Of a stretch of DNA of 64,000 nt, positions 24,092 through 36,800 are shown piece after piece. The translations under genes and the position numbers were made by a program. The stretch covers positions 4,836,001 to 4,900,000 of the forward strand of contig NW_026946363.1 of NCBI RefSeq assembly GCF_035222375.1, in the 5' to 3' direction. How positions within the stretch are numbered: the first letter of the stretch is position 1; each line of letters starts with the position of its first letter. This DNA is from Podospora pseudocomata (lineage: Eukaryota; Ascomycota; Sordariomycetes; Sordariales; Podosporaceae). Under the pieces are notes generated by a model that saw only the letters and a program-made list of their open reading frames with translations, searched no databases and was not told the DNA's origin.

Positions 24092-24737
24092 TTCTGTTTC
24101 CTGGGATGTATGGGGACTTTGATGTGTGTGGTGATGCTTTCAGACCTCGTTTTCTTATGAACAGGTCTTGAAAGATAGTCAACAGGCTTTAAATATAGTC
24201 AACAGGTGTTGGGCGAAAGTCAAGAGGCCTTAAAACATAACTATTGACGTCAGAGATGGTCCAAAAAGCTTTTGATTCCGTTGTCATGTCTTAAGCAAAT
24301 CGTAGGTGTGTTCAAATAGATAGGTAGACCGTAAACAGCTAGTTTGTTAGATTGATAGAGGCCTTCTTGAATCGGCATGGGGGATGGGTGGGAGAGGTGT
24401 TTGGAGACTGTCATTCTGCACCGGGGATGACGTGAAGGAGTTGGCGAAGTTAGTATGGTTATGTTTCTTTTCACGACGTCTGTTAAGATGTATTTAGGTG
24501 TAAAAGTTTGTTATGGTCTGGAGGGATATGCTGTAGTTTGGTGGCTCTTGTAGCAATTGATCTTTGCCTCGTGAAATAACATGATTCTTTTTAGGTGGCG
24601 GCGGTTTTGGCTTCTGGTCGTGATGTGACAACAATGAAGAAGAGAATAGGGGCTGATTCGTTCGAGCAAGCAGTATTAATTCTCGCTGATATGGTCAATA
24701 TCCTGCCACAGAATCAACGATTCATCAATGGATTCAA
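24092..24737. other. Intergenic region with degenerate tandem repeat
   Basis: Apart from the repeat at 24160-24238, nothing is recognised between the protease relic and the tRNA gene. Confidence 0.5.
24160..24238. repeat. Degenerate tandem repeat, about 20-21 nt x4
   Basis: Four adjacent units of the form AACAGG-N(10-11)-AGTC begin near 24160, 24181, 24201 and 24222. They share the AACAGG start and AGTC end while the middle diverges; the last copy is partial. Confidence 0.65.
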
Positions 24738-24828
24738 GGGCCGCTGGTCTAGTGGTATGATTCTCGCTTAGGGTACACCCTACAGCATTGCTTGCGAGAG
24801 GTCCCGGGTTCAATCCCCGGGTGGCCCC
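24738..24828 (+). tRNA. tRNA-Pro(AGG) with intron
   Basis: The cloverleaf is clear. The acceptor stem GGGCCGC pairs with GTGGCCC and is followed by discriminator C. The D-arm has TGGTCTAGTGGTATGA, and the T-arm is CCGGG-TTCAATC-CCCGG. The anticodon stem CTCGC/GCGAG holds loop TTAGGGT with anticodon AGG. An intron of about 19-20 nt follows position 37 and includes ACCCT, complementary to AGGGT, as expected for an anticodon-intron helix. The exact intron edges are ambiguous by one base. CCA is not fully encoded. Internal A and B boxes are intact. Confidence 0.95.
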
Positions 24829-25747
24829 CATTCTTTTGGCAATTTTCGGTATTATGGTTGGTGGGTGGTGCTGTTTCTATTGTGTTTCTCGGTTGAGATT
24901 GTAGAGGTGCCGTCTTTTTTTTGGTTAGCCGACTGTAGCATCTCAGGATGAGTTCAACAATAGGACAATTTCGTGATAGCAGCTTATGTAACCACCACCG
25001 TCACCGTTACCGTTACACTCCCCTTGCCGCCCAGGCGACCCCTGACGGTGCAAGGGTCGCTCGGGCCGGCAGGGGTTTGGGCAAGAACATCCGCGTGGGC
25101 GGATGGGGCAGGGTTCATCCCTCTCCAATCAATTGTCGCCTGATTGCGACTCGTCTTGATGGATGGAGAGTTGATGTCGAGTCACTGAAGATATTTAGGG
25201 GTTTTCGATCATTTGTAAGGTATTTTGGATCATTACTCCGTAGAGCAGGATTGTGACTGGCGAGTTGTAAACGCCTGACATTTCGTCTCATCGTTTCAAG
25301 CCTGAAACTGTCACCAGAAGTGGGAGGCCAGAACGGAACGGCCCCGCATTTCCCTTTTTTTCCCAGTGCTGTCGCATCTGAAACTCTTGGTGGCTTTTTC
25401 TGGTGGTTGGGTTGCCCTTTGCTGCCGGTGTAACCGTTCGTGTTGCCGTTGTCGCCTGACGCTTCATTCTCTTTTCCTCTCCTTCGCGTTGTCTTGGTGT
25501 CTTGGGTTTCGTTCGTGTGCTGTCTTGTCTGGACCGGTCCATTCGCTTCTCTCCCTTCTCCCTTCTTCTCTTCTTTTGACGTTAGGTGATTGATACCCGT
25601 CTCTACCTACCGGTATACCGTACACACGTTCTTTTTTTGATACTACAGCCTGGAGCTGCTTTTTTGTTTTGCGAATATCCGCTCATTAATCTACGTTTAC
25701 CTAATCCGATACATACATACAAATACTTCGACGAAAAAAGAGACAAA
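24829..25747. other. Upstream region and leader of the small secreted peptide gene
   Basis: No gene is seen. From about 25430 the plus strand is rich in CT and TTC stretches, then A-rich just before the ATG (ACGAAAAAAGAGACAAAATG), which is a typical fungal leader. Confidence 0.5.
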
Positions 25748-25983
25748 ATGAAGTTCATCGCTGTTGTCATGTCGCTTTGCGTCTCCCTCGCTAGCGCGGG
25801 AGTGGTTATCATCCCCATCAAGCCGGAGCAGGTCGTTCCCAAGGCGTCGGAGGATTGTTACTTTGGGGTTGTAACGCCTATGGGGTGCGGGTATGTTGTT
25901 CCCTTTCTTTCTATTATGGGGGTCTTTTTTGGTTCTTTTGCTGACTTTGTTTGTGTTTGTGTAGACCTCTCAGGAACAACTAG
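25748..25983 (+). CDS. Small secreted peptide, 53 residues
   Basis: Exons 25748-25890 and 25965-25983 are separated by a 74-nt intron with GTATGT donor, CTGAC branch and TGTAG acceptor. The start has a good A-rich context. Residues 1-17 form a signal peptide (MKFIAVVMSLCVSLASA). The mature part is about 36 residues: a Val/Ile/Pro/Lys segment, then the only two mature cysteines in CYFGVVTPMGC, then GPLRNN and stop. One disulfide would close an 11-residue loop near the C-terminus. I do not recognise the family with certainty. It could be an effector-like or antimicrobial peptide, or a processed signalling peptide. It sits between tRNA-Pro and the Asterix gene. Confidence 0.7.
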
Positions 25984-26769
25984 ATAATATCACCTCTCGG
26001 GACAAACATGATGTGATTGGGGACATGCTCTAGCCCGCCCAACGATGGAACCGGACAATCGATGGGAGCAAGCGCCTGCGGTGTGAAAAGAGGAGAGTTT
26101 GTCGGACTTGCACGGGATGGCTGGCTTGGGGGCTGCTCAAGTGGATCGCGGAGCAACCTGTTGAACTTCAGATGGAATCGACCTCGGATAGTTTCTCGCC
26201 AACCGACAGGACTATGAGTAGGAGCCGGGGAATGCACGAGTTCAATCAGCAAAGAAGGCCGATATGCTTGTAGAGCAGCTGCGTCTGATGTATTCATCCT
26301 GCGGTTTACATCGTTGGTCTGCTTGGATATCTGGGCTTTTACTATGTTTGGGGAGGAGGGGGTTTATGTGATGGGATATTCGATTCTTTTGATACCTCTA
26401 CTTTTGAGATGTATATTATTTCTGGGAGCATGCCCGTACATTCAAGCACCTACCCGTCTACCATCATATACAGTTTATCGTGGTTCGGATAATGACTGCG
26501 ATAAGCTCGGGCGATTCCTAGCAATTACTTTCACATGAGGATACATGTGTCTGATCCGACTCCGAATAACTCCAAGAACGTTCGAAGCTTTATTCAACAT
26601 TAAGTATTTCATTGGGTATATTCATACAATATCCACACCGGCAAACGGCCCATTCCGCCTACCCCTATTTTTGCCCAACCAACTCCTATCATCAAATATT
26701 GTTCGTCGATTACCGTATGAAGGCTGTGTGTGATATATGTACTTCCATAGCTTTGAGCTCTCCTCAGGT
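25984..26769. other. Intergenic region
   Basis: This region lies between the small peptide gene and the end of the Asterix gene. It is A/T-rich from about 26320 and no gene is recognised. Confidence 0.45.
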
Positions 26770-27362
26770 TTAGGCAGGAGGAACCGGGGCAGGAGCCTCG
26801 GTCGAGCTCCCCTGTTGAAGACCGGGAGAAGGGGGGAGGAAGAGGGGAAGGTAGGTAACGATTAGGGACATCACTAGTTACAAAAGTTAGCTTCGCTGTG
26901 CTGCGTGGGTGGCGGCATTATTGGGGGTTGAACGTACATGACATGCCCACGGCAAAGTATCCGGGGGAAGAGTTGCTCTTCTTGGTCTCTTCAGACTCTC
27001 CAAGCCAGGACTGGAGGGAGAAAGCAACAGCGGCCCTAGAGTTGAGGCGTCATGTTAGATCATGCTGAAATGTCGTGTGCGCAAAGAGATGCGACAAAGT
27101 GCTGCGGAAAAGGACAGTTGCTCACCATCCAACATAGCGGTTGCGCATGAAGATAGCCGCCATTGGTAGAGTGGAGGAGAGAGTTGAGGCAAGCTCGGGA
27201 TTGTCCCCCTTGCTGGCGGGTTCTTGAAAGGGGACAACTATTCCATCGCGAAACACATATCAGCATTAGTTTGGTCCTGTTCTTCAACTGCACCAAGTGG
27301 TTGGCTCTGATGGGGATATACGTACTCAAGTCCGGTCTGCGGGCATCTTTGGTTGAGGCCAT
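26770..27362 (-). CDS. Asterix homologue (PAT complex subunit, UPF0139)
   Basis: Asterix is a small ER membrane protein; with CCDC47 it forms the PAT complex, a chaperone for multi-pass membrane proteins at the translocon. Four short exons on the minus strand, 27362-27326, 27237-27126, 27035-26938 and 26873-26770, are joined by introns of 88, 90 and 64 nt. All junctions are canonical and all phases fit. The product has 116 residues. It starts MASTKDARRPDLIVPFQEPA, then has LSSTLPMAAIFMRNRYVGWA, WLGESEETKKSNSSPGYF, and a last membrane stretch VGMSLMSLIVTYLPLFLPP before a Pro/Ala tail. This matches fungal Asterix in length and motif order. It is divergent from MED12 with 1.6 kb between the starts. 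Confidence 0.93.
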
Positions 27363-28936
27363 TGTGAATAACTTGTATGGCTGACCTTTGCGCAACTGGG
27401 ACAGCTAGCTGGTGACGATGTTGATGCGATCAGGTACAGAGAGACGTGTTTGGAGTAGCGTGCGCTGGAGATTGATTACGTGAACCCAGACCCCCAGCCG
27501 ATCTCTCGCTGGGAGTGGCTCCACAGTTAGAGATCCAGCTGGGGCGGGCTTTGCGCTAAAAGACACCCCCACTATTCACTTGCTCCGTCGTCAACGGATA
27601 TTGGAGAACTCAAAGTCTTTCGGATGCGAGGGGCAAACAACCACCACCCTCATTCCATTTCCAGGTTCCGTTACGATAATCATGGAAATGGAAATGTGAC
27701 CTCCCCCAAGTTGACAGATGCTGTCCTCTGGCAGCGCAGCAGCTCAACGAGGAAGGTCAGGCGACACCCGACTGGAACCTGGAATTTGGAAAGACTTCCC
27801 GTCAATATCAGACTGGCGGACTTCAACAACGGCGGCCAAATCCTAAACCGGCTGCTCAGTCAAGATCCCTCATATTTGTCCGAGAATTCAGCATCAGCTC
27901 CAGGCGAGACCAGGCGAACGTCCTGATTCGGCAGCACACAGGTGCCGTTTCTTATCATGACTAATATAGCAGAACGGGCGGAACGGTATCTCGCCCGCGA
28001 TCTGTAGCATCGGAGAGTTGATCAGCACTTGCTTGTCTCTCACAGAAGGTTGCACAGAAATCATAAACGTATAGGGTGTACCCCACCATGATGCATACGA
28101 TATTGTTGGACATCCATGGACTCGCCTTCGCACCTAACGCACGCAAGAGCAAACACGCCGTGGGCGAAATACGAGAGGGGCTTTTTTTTTGTGATAGCAG
28201 TAAACACCTCTCTGTTTGACCGATGGGGTAAGCAGCCTCGCAGCTGCATGCTGGCAGCTCCGTCGGGCTCCCCCGTGCAAAGTGATGGGGGTGGTGGTCA
28301 TCCTCGTGCTGGAGATATGTAATTGGAGCAGCGTAATCGTAACACAGCCGACACTGGACGGTGCCCGTGGAAGGGACCTGTGAGGACACCCTTGCAGAGG
28401 CCCCACCAACTGTCCAACTGCCCGTAACCCACAATCCGCAACCCGCAGCAGCGCTTCAGGCCAGTGAGCAGCACAGGCGCACGCCATTGCCCAGCGCTAC
28501 ACTACGTTAGGCCGGTCGTGCTTCCGGGACCCGACCTCCTGTCCCACGACGACGAACATGATTGCCAACCTCAGCTCACATCTTTCCTGTGCTCCTCCAA
28601 CACCCACCTCTCATCTGTTTCTCATTCTGCACACCTGGACAGACAAACACGAATTTGAACTCCTCCTCCCCCTTTTGACACGCGACCGGCGACAACGTTC
28701 CTCGCCTACCCAAGGGAAGTCGGCCACATCCAACCTAGTTCCAGCTTCTCCCGAAGCCGCCCGCTGCCCCATTCGTCCATCAGATCCCGGGCAGGGGCCA
28801 GGCTCCGACCGACATCCCAGCCTACCCGTCCGAGATATCTGATCGCCGACCGACGGAGAACGTCCATCTTTGACCTCACCTTCACCCAACACCACCAACA
28901 TCGAACGGACATGGCGCAAGTGCTGGTCCTCACGAG
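27363..28936. other. Divergent promoter region, Asterix and MED12
   Basis: No further gene is seen. Open frames are short and without motifs. The C-rich stretch from about 28.46 kb is likely the MED12 leader. Confidence 0.5.
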
Positions 28937-31900
28937 ATGACCTCCCGGCCCCCACTGGGCGTCCAGCAGCGACAGCCCCAGCAGCATTCGCTGGCCGGGC
29001 CAGGTTTGTCGCAACGGCCGGCAGCGCATCAGCGCGCCCTCTCACAGCAGCAGCAGTTCCTGCCGCCGTCACCCATACGAAAAGAGACAGGTTCGTTCGA
29101 ATTCACTCCGCCAGATTATAACGATGGCGCAAACACGAGGTATCCGGGCCAGCGCCGCGGCGGTTCGCGCCTCAAGCTCGAGCTGTCGCACGAGTCCCTC
29201 GAGTCCATTACCCATACCGGCATCATCGAGTCGCCCAACGCCATCGACTCCTCGAAACCCTTCACTCCCTCTCGCATGATGCTCCCTACCGACTCCTCCG
29301 ACCTGGGCGACATGAGCCCACACTTTTCCCATCTCCCGACCGTCGATCTGGACGCCCCTCTGCCCATGCCCCAGCGCCGGTTACGAATCACGCTTCCCCG
29401 TCGCGACCCCCCACCGATACCTTCTACCACGACAAGAAAAGACGTGCCGCCGAAGCCATACCAAGTCGAGGTACCATCTGCTGCTCCGCGCTACTATACA
29501 CATGGTAAAGTCGAAGCCCGGCCACGAAAAGGCGGCACCGCTTCTACAGCGGGACATCTGGCTCCTCCTCCGTCGATTGGCTATGCAGACTTCTATCCCT
29601 GGATGGGAAATCATCCAGAGGATCAGTTTTCCGAAAATGTTATTCGACAGGGCCACTTTGACAAGCCAGCGTTCAACCCCGATACGCAGTCGGGCAAGTA
29701 CGCCATATTCCCGTCGATGAAAGGGGCAAACAGTTCGCTCCATACACTCTCCGCCATATTTACCGCCGCTCTGGGAGCAAGAAGAAACAACGGCCAGATC
29801 GCGTCTCATTCGACCTTTAGGTACCCGCCTCGAGTGACGGTTACCGACACAAAGAGGGAATTATGGCTGAAGGATCTTGCCAATCCTGCTTCCTCCCTCC
29901 GAAGGCTTGCTCGAACCATCCCCCATGGCCTCCGAAACCAGGCCTTGCTCGAACAGTGCTTGAACAAGAGGATTCCGTTTGAGCGCGCGGTGTGGTTGAT
30001 ACAATGTGTCGGTGCGAACGAGCTACGGACTTGCAAGCGGAAGGGTGTTAGTCTCGCCCAATCTTTCGCTGCTGAAGTCCGTTGGATTAAGGACTGGACG
30101 GTCTCCGTGCAGAAGTTCGTTGAAAATGTGCTCTTCTCCTTTGACGACAAGGACTGGAAAGCTAAGGTCCAGTACGTGGTTCTTCTGGCTACACACCTAT
30201 ACGAGCAATATTTGCTTGATCGGGAGACGTACATGGAGTGGCTTGTCTCCAGTTTCGAAAACAGCAATCAGAATCGGCTTCCCATGTGGATGCTCATCAC
30301 CGAGATATATTGGAAAGATTTACTCAAGCTCAGGAGATATGGACGGAGACTGGTCACCGCTCTTATTAGTCATCATCAGCTGGTGAGTGGCTTTGGCCTG
30401 ATATATTGCAAGACGCAGCCTCCTAATCGTGATATAGGTCTTCAACCATCCGGACAGAGACATATTACAACCGCTGCTTTCAAAAACAACAACACTGCTC
30501 AATACACTGATACTAAGCAGTCCGGAAAACTTCGTATCGCCTTCTGTTTGGTCAAAATATCGAGACACGATCAAAGCATGCTTGCCAGTTGGTGATACAG
30601 AACGGCATGACGCCTTCGCAGCTATTGGGTCTCGAAACGAGCAGCTCATGGCATCTGGAAACAGATCACAGCCGGCCGCCCGCCACATATTAGTGCAGTG
30701 GTTGGACAGGAACACTCAGGCACCCATGTCGGAAGAAGGGCCTGCGAATTCTTGGAACATTTCCAAGGACAAATCTGCGCTGGCAAGGGCCCTGCTGGAG
30801 TGGTGCACTTCGCTTTACCGCCCAGGAAAAACGAAAGTCTACATCGCCGGTCAGCTGTTGCAACACTGGAGCATGCTGGGCTTGGACGTCACCACCGAAA
30901 TCTTGGATTTTTTAGATGCCGACCCTTGTGCGCAAAAGGAGCGCAAAGACCACCTCTATCATCTTGTCTGCGAGCTTGTTCGCTCCAACGACTTCTCTGT
31001 GCCGCGTTACATCCAATGGCTCAGCGCAAGGGGAGGTATAACTAATCCTGAGGATATTCTGCCTGATGGACCGGCATTCACGCGGCTTCTTGCAGAGATT
31101 CCTCCTTTCGGCCTATCGAGCGAGCAGAGGAATCTTAGAAGTGGAATGCTTCGACGTGCCTCGTTCAGCGTGGACGATGAAGCACGAGACGCAGAAATGG
31201 CTCTAAAGTTAGTGAGGCAGTCCCTAGGCCTCCCCCTGGATCCAGCAGACCCCATCCGGCAGCGAAAACCACGAAGTATCAATAAAATCAGCCAGCAAAT
31301 ACAAACCGCCAGTCGAGCGCTCAAGGCAGAAATCGGTCGCTGGCTCCGGGATAGTGTGGCTTCCACATATGGTGGGAAGGACAAGACAGGGAGCGGTGGC
31401 CCTGGAGCATCGCCGACGTTATTTGGCAGCATTCGACAAATCCTCGAAGCTGCTGAGGATTTGTCCATGCTTGCAGACGTTCTGAGATCGCTCATCTCCA
31501 ACGCTTGCGTAGAGGTACTGGCCGCCATAGCGAACACGGTCAACCGACACTTCTTCATCTTCTCGGCTTTGGGTGTCTCCAAAGGACTTTTCAACGACTT
31601 GAGCAAAAAGCTCAGGGCTGTCTATCTGGAGCAGGGACCTGGGGCTCGACCATTGTTGGTCTCACTCGTCTCCCTAGCCCCGAGAATACCTGGGATGGAC
31701 GAGCTGGCCACACAACTCAGGAAAGATTTGGCACTTAGCAGTCGTCAAAATCCCGTGGACGCCTGTTCGCCTGTTTCGGACAATATGATTGCTCGGCTGC
31801 AGGATGATAGCAACGACTTGCACGAGGAGATCGAGAAGCTGCTGGCTGCCGGCACAAGCGTGGACAGGAAAACTATGGAGAACCTGTTCCAGACCATCAT

Positions 31901-33809
31901 CCAGAGGCTACATCAAAGCTGGGGAGAGTCAGCCGACAAGCAACGGGTATGCAGTGTCCTCCTTGCTCGGTTGCGTGTTTTTGACATGCCGCTCTTTGAT
32001 GCCCTTATGGCAAAGTGGATTGCCTACCTGCGGACTCTGACCAATCGGCCCTCTATCGATCGCATCTTTCCTCTCCTGGTCTCGAACGGATGCCTAACGA
32101 TGCCGGCGATACTCGCGTCAACATCAGACTCGTCTACACCGACACCAATCACCCGCGTCCCAACAGGCGGAGCCAGCTGGCCCCAGATTGTCCAGATCAC
32201 CTACCGAACAAGATATATGCAGGAGGCGCTCAAACTGCTGATGAACCCGCTGCGGCCTGATTATGACCTGATCACGCCCGAGGAGATATACCGCTTCACC
32301 AACCTTCAAGAGCAGGTTCTGAGGGAGAACCCCAAAGATATGCTTGCTCTCATTGGCTCAGCCATGGCCGAATACTCCTTCGCGCGAGCTCAAAACGATA
32401 CTCGGGGCCTTCCGCTCGATGACCCCATCATACAGGAACGTCTCTCGACACTGATCAAGCTCTTGGTGTTGAAAGACGCTGCTGGTGTTGGTCGTGCGTT
32501 GGCCGCCTGGGCAGCCAGAAGCCCAGATGGTTATGTTGGCAGTTGGATCGACAATATGACGACTAAACTCCTCCTTCCGTCGGCTGATAGACACACCCAC
32601 ATCACCTTTGACCAAATCCTGGAGCTCACCAACGAGTTCACCTGGCCCTTTTGTCACCTCCAGCTCTTCCTCCAAACCTCGACGCCTCCAACTGACCAGA
32701 GCAATAACCAACAAGCACCTGCAGCCGATAGGCAGCCGTCTACACTCGACTCCTTGACCAGCGCCATGGACAGGGCAATCGACAAGAAGAATCTGACCTG
32801 GGTGGGGATTGTGCTTTCGCTAAACGTGGAAGTGGTCCAGCAGCTCAAGGGCAGAGCCCAAAGCCGCTTCCTCGGGCTGATCCCATCTCCCCGGGAACCC
32901 CTTCCGGTCAACACAGCCGGCCCCGAACCGGAACAGTCGCTCCAAATGGCCGAGAACTTGCTATCTGTCATCGAAGCCCTCATGAGGGGCAGCCCACCCG
33001 GGGCAAGACAGCCGCAGCTTCCGCCAGAGGTTGTCATCAAGCTGTCTGACCTCTGGGAGCTCGTCGCCAACCCGGAGCTGGACCTCTCGGCCAAACAGCA
33101 GATCATCACGCGGTGGCTGCCGCTGCTCCTAAACTTCATCACGCTGCACACCCAGGCCTTTGACGCGAGCAAGGCCTCTAGTGACATTCGCGCGCGACTG
33201 CTGGTTGTCTGCGCGGGTCTGATGCAGGAATTGGACGCGCTGCACGGACCGGGTGCTCATACTAGGGGGCTGGCGGCTAGGGTGTTCGACTTGGGGTGTG
33301 TGCTGAGTGATAATTTGCCCGAGGAGCAAAGGGGGCAGTGTGTGAGGGCGTTGTTTGGGACGGGGAGTGGCAATGGTGGGGGGGATGGGAGGTTGAGGTA
33401 TTTGTTGAGCTGGGCGGGGAGTGGGAGCAATGGGTGTGAGGGGATTTGGGTTAGTGTTAGGGAACGGGGGAGGCAGGTGGCGATGGGGGGGCAGCAACAG
33501 GGACAGGTGATGAAGGATGGGGTTGGCTTTGCGGTTGAGAAGTTGGCAGTTCCGGGGGGGTTATGGAGTGGGACGACGATGGCGACGCCAGGGGTGGTGG
33601 TGGGGGGGAACAATGGAGGACAACAGCAGCAACAACAGCAGCAGACTGTTGCTGGTATTGGGGGAGGGGAGAGGTTGACGCCGTTTGGGATGAGGAAGTG
33701 GGATATTGTTCATGTCCCTACTGGGGCAGTGGTGGAGAATGATACGGGGTTGGATTTGTCGCTTTTTGAGGCGAGGGGGCAGAAGGTTTGGCCTGCTAAA
33801 CAGTTGTAG
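28937..33809 (+). CDS. SRB8: Mediator complex subunit 12
   Basis: MED12 is part of the CDK8 kinase module (MED12, MED13, CycC, CDK8), which reversibly binds Mediator and controls RNA polymerase II transcription. Exons 28937-30382 and 30438-33809, with a 55-nt phase-0 intron (GTGAGT, TATAG), give 1605 residues. The N-terminal region is Gln/Pro-rich with RRGGSRLKLELS. It is followed by DFYPWMGNHPEDQFSENVIR (about 217) and the Med12 domain proper (about 294-360: TDTKRELWLKDLANP, RTIPHGLR, RAVWLIQCVGANELR). An ALLEWCTSLYRPGKTKVYIA block at about 598 corresponds to the LCEW-type region. Helical repeats continue to a Gly- and Gln-rich C-terminus with a poly-Gln run, ending LSLFEARGQKVWPAKQL. Length and order agree with filamentous-fungal SRB8. 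The final 550 nt turn sharply G-rich. Confidence 0.96.
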
Positions 33810-36800
33810 TGGGGGGTTGAAAGGGAAGGATATACTATACCCAATCGTGTTTTGTTCTTTTGTTTATGTTTGTTTAGGTAGTTGGGGGTGGGGGGGGGGA
33901 GGACGGGGAATGTGTTTTTTGCAAGTCCTACTAATCATGGCATGTTCTGCATGGTTGGGCGAGAGAGGATAGAAGATTTTCTGGACGGGATGGATGGTTT
34001 TATTCAGGATTGTTTAAGATAGGATGATGAAGAGGGAGAGATAGGATGGAAAGCACGAGATTCTTCAACATAGCGCCGTGTATAGCAGCAAAACAAGAGG
34101 CTTGTTTCTAGTGTAGTGGAGTCTTTTGATTTGGCGGTGTTTTTTTCTTGTTCTTTTTTGACATAATATGGGCGGTTTATAGATATTCTTGGGGGAAAGG
34201 ATTGGTTTGCCATTGCTTGTTTTGTTGTGTAAAGGATTATGGAATGTGTGTATGTAGGTGTGTTGTGTTCAGAGAGGTTATCCGGGTATGGGAAGGGCTG
34301 GTTAAGGGCTGGTTATGATAATGAAAGATAGATACCTTGCATAGCGAATGTTATGGACAATGGAAAGTTTGAGTTTTGTCTCGAGTTGTTGGATTGGGGT
34401 GGGATAGTGTAGTCTATGTGGTTGTGCGAGTGCCTGGATGACCGAGTCTTCTTGGCTAGACACAATGAAGACTATCTCCGGGGCAGGAAAGTTCATGTCA
34501 TAGTTGCCAGCTTGATAGGAAGGCAGAAATAACACTATAACCAAGTTATTGGACCTGATTAGGCAGAGAGGTAATTCTGATCATTGGGTTCAATCTGTTG
34601 GGCTAGAAGTAAGTAGGCGGTCATGTAGGTATGCCTCAGCGTCACCTTCCTTTGGAGTATAACCTGGCCGTACTTGATCTCACCAAGTTTCTCTGTTGTC
34701 CGCGTCTTCGAGCCACATGACGGGGTTTGCGTGTTATCTCCAGAGAGAACATAATGTATAGAGTGCCTTCACCTTAAGCAGCAAACAAGATAACAACAAG
34801 AGGCATTCCTCTTTTGAAATACTCTATTCTTATACCATAAGCTTCAAGTTCTTCTACTAGATTTGCATTTGCTCTTTACAATTCCATTTTTCTCCACTCA
34901 AAGATGGCAGCTCTATGCATTGAACTCGTATCAATTATTGGAAAGCACCTACCTTCACGCAAAGCTAGTTGCTCTTCCTGGCTTGCACCACTTACAACTA
35001 CAAAGTCAACATTTTGCTACACATAAGTATCAGTGGAGCAACTCAGAGTTACTTTACCAGAAACGCGATTCAGAGCAAGGCTCAAGGCAAGGGGGGCTCT
35101 CGCATCGCCAGCAATAAACTCGAACCCGCCAACAAAACCCGCCCTAACCCGCCCCTTGTCCCGTCCTTCCCGCGCCCCCCTTGTGCTGGTCCTTGTTTTT
35201 CTCACATGTTGATGTCAGAACTTGCATTCTTCAACCCTGAAGTAGACAATATTTCCCATGTACCGCATCGCTTCGATTGTCAAGCAAAAACCTTACTGTT
35301 TAGGTTACATGTCAACAGAAGAAGATACCTCAGCCAAAGTCTACAGACGTCGATTTTCCCTCCAGGACAGCCTCATTTTCCCCAGTCTACATACCCTACC
35401 ATTCAGTCTCCATCTCCTGCAAGGTATGTAAGCAAGTAGGTAGCAAACCCGTAGCTACGCCCCCCCCCTACCTCTCTCCTTCCCGCCCCCTGCCCCTGAC
35501 ATATCGCTGACCCGCCTTCTTGCATATCCAAAGCCCACACCGCCGTTACGGCGAAGGATTCTATATGGACAGGGGTAGGTGTGCGGATTAGCATATCAAG
35601 AGCAACCACGATGATAAACATCAAGTTTAAAAGGCTGATGAGCTGGTCAGCAGCTCCGTTGTATTCATGCAGGTGGGGAGGGATGTTTGGATGTTGACGT
35701 GGTGGACTTTGTGAGGACTCGGGGTTTTGCCTGCTTAAGCTAGGTGAGAACAGCCAGCTGTTGTTGAGGTTGTGTTGTTAACCTACCTTTGTTGTGCTGG
35801 TACGGATGTATGAGTTGTTTCCCTGATGCTAGTGTGCTGGCCGGCGCCCAGGCTGATAGTCGAGACTCGATGGGGTATATGGTACACCGTTACAAAGCAA
35901 GCCGGGGTTTTTCTCGATCGCAAGAACGTCCAGCAGGTGCATGATGCTGTTTGAAGATTCTTAGAATTCTTAGTAGTCACTCGGTCTCGTTCAGTAATAG
36001 ATAGGTACCGTCGAGAGAGCAGACAATCTGCTTTGGAACAGTCCCTTCAAATGACATCACAGAAGGGGTCCAGAGTTCATCGTAGAAAAAAAAAAGGAAC
36101 CCGACCTTGCATATCGATTGTGAAACGACCCTGAATATTCTCCTTCATCGCCCCAGAATTTCCTTCTGACAAACCAGGCGGCATGAGGAACAGGTACCTT
36201 TTTGTGCATTCAACGAATTCTGGGCACGTCGAGGATTGTTTGCCTACCTACAGCGATAGGTAAGATGGACTGCACCCTTGAGAGAGGACAGCCACACCTA
36301 CCTAGGTGGTAGAAAGTCATAATGGCAGCCCGGTATATGGGTCCAACCTCCTCTGGCTGCAAGGACAATAGAGATAAGTCATGTAGGATGGATGGAAAAG
36401 GACAAAAAGAAACAGATGAGCCCGATCCCTCTCCGCGCCGCAATTTGCCATTTGATCACATCCTATCACCTTTTGCCTTTCCCAAACCCGCAAACCGATG
36501 AGCAAAACCTGATCTGAATATCCAAACCTACAGCCTGAGAGCACTCTGGTCATCCGATCCAGGCTCCGGAAACCTCAACCCATCGATCTCAAGATAAAAC
36601 CTCCCCCCCAAAGAAATACGAGAGTTTTGTATTTATTTTTTCTTGCGGTGTGTGTTTGTGTGAGATGTAAGATGAAATCTGCAGCATGTATGTATGTCTG
36701 GCCATGAGAAAAGGCCGATATAAAAAAGATGCAAACTGACGTTGACAAGAGACAAACACTCACCTTCGAAAATGCCGTGGAATCTTCGGCCCCTGACATA

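Noticed and set aside
35403-35720. Minus-strand frame with a hydrophobic stretch (LISLLNLMFIIVVALDMLI)
   Set aside because: There is no ATG in a good context, no supporting exon and no recognised family; likely chance.
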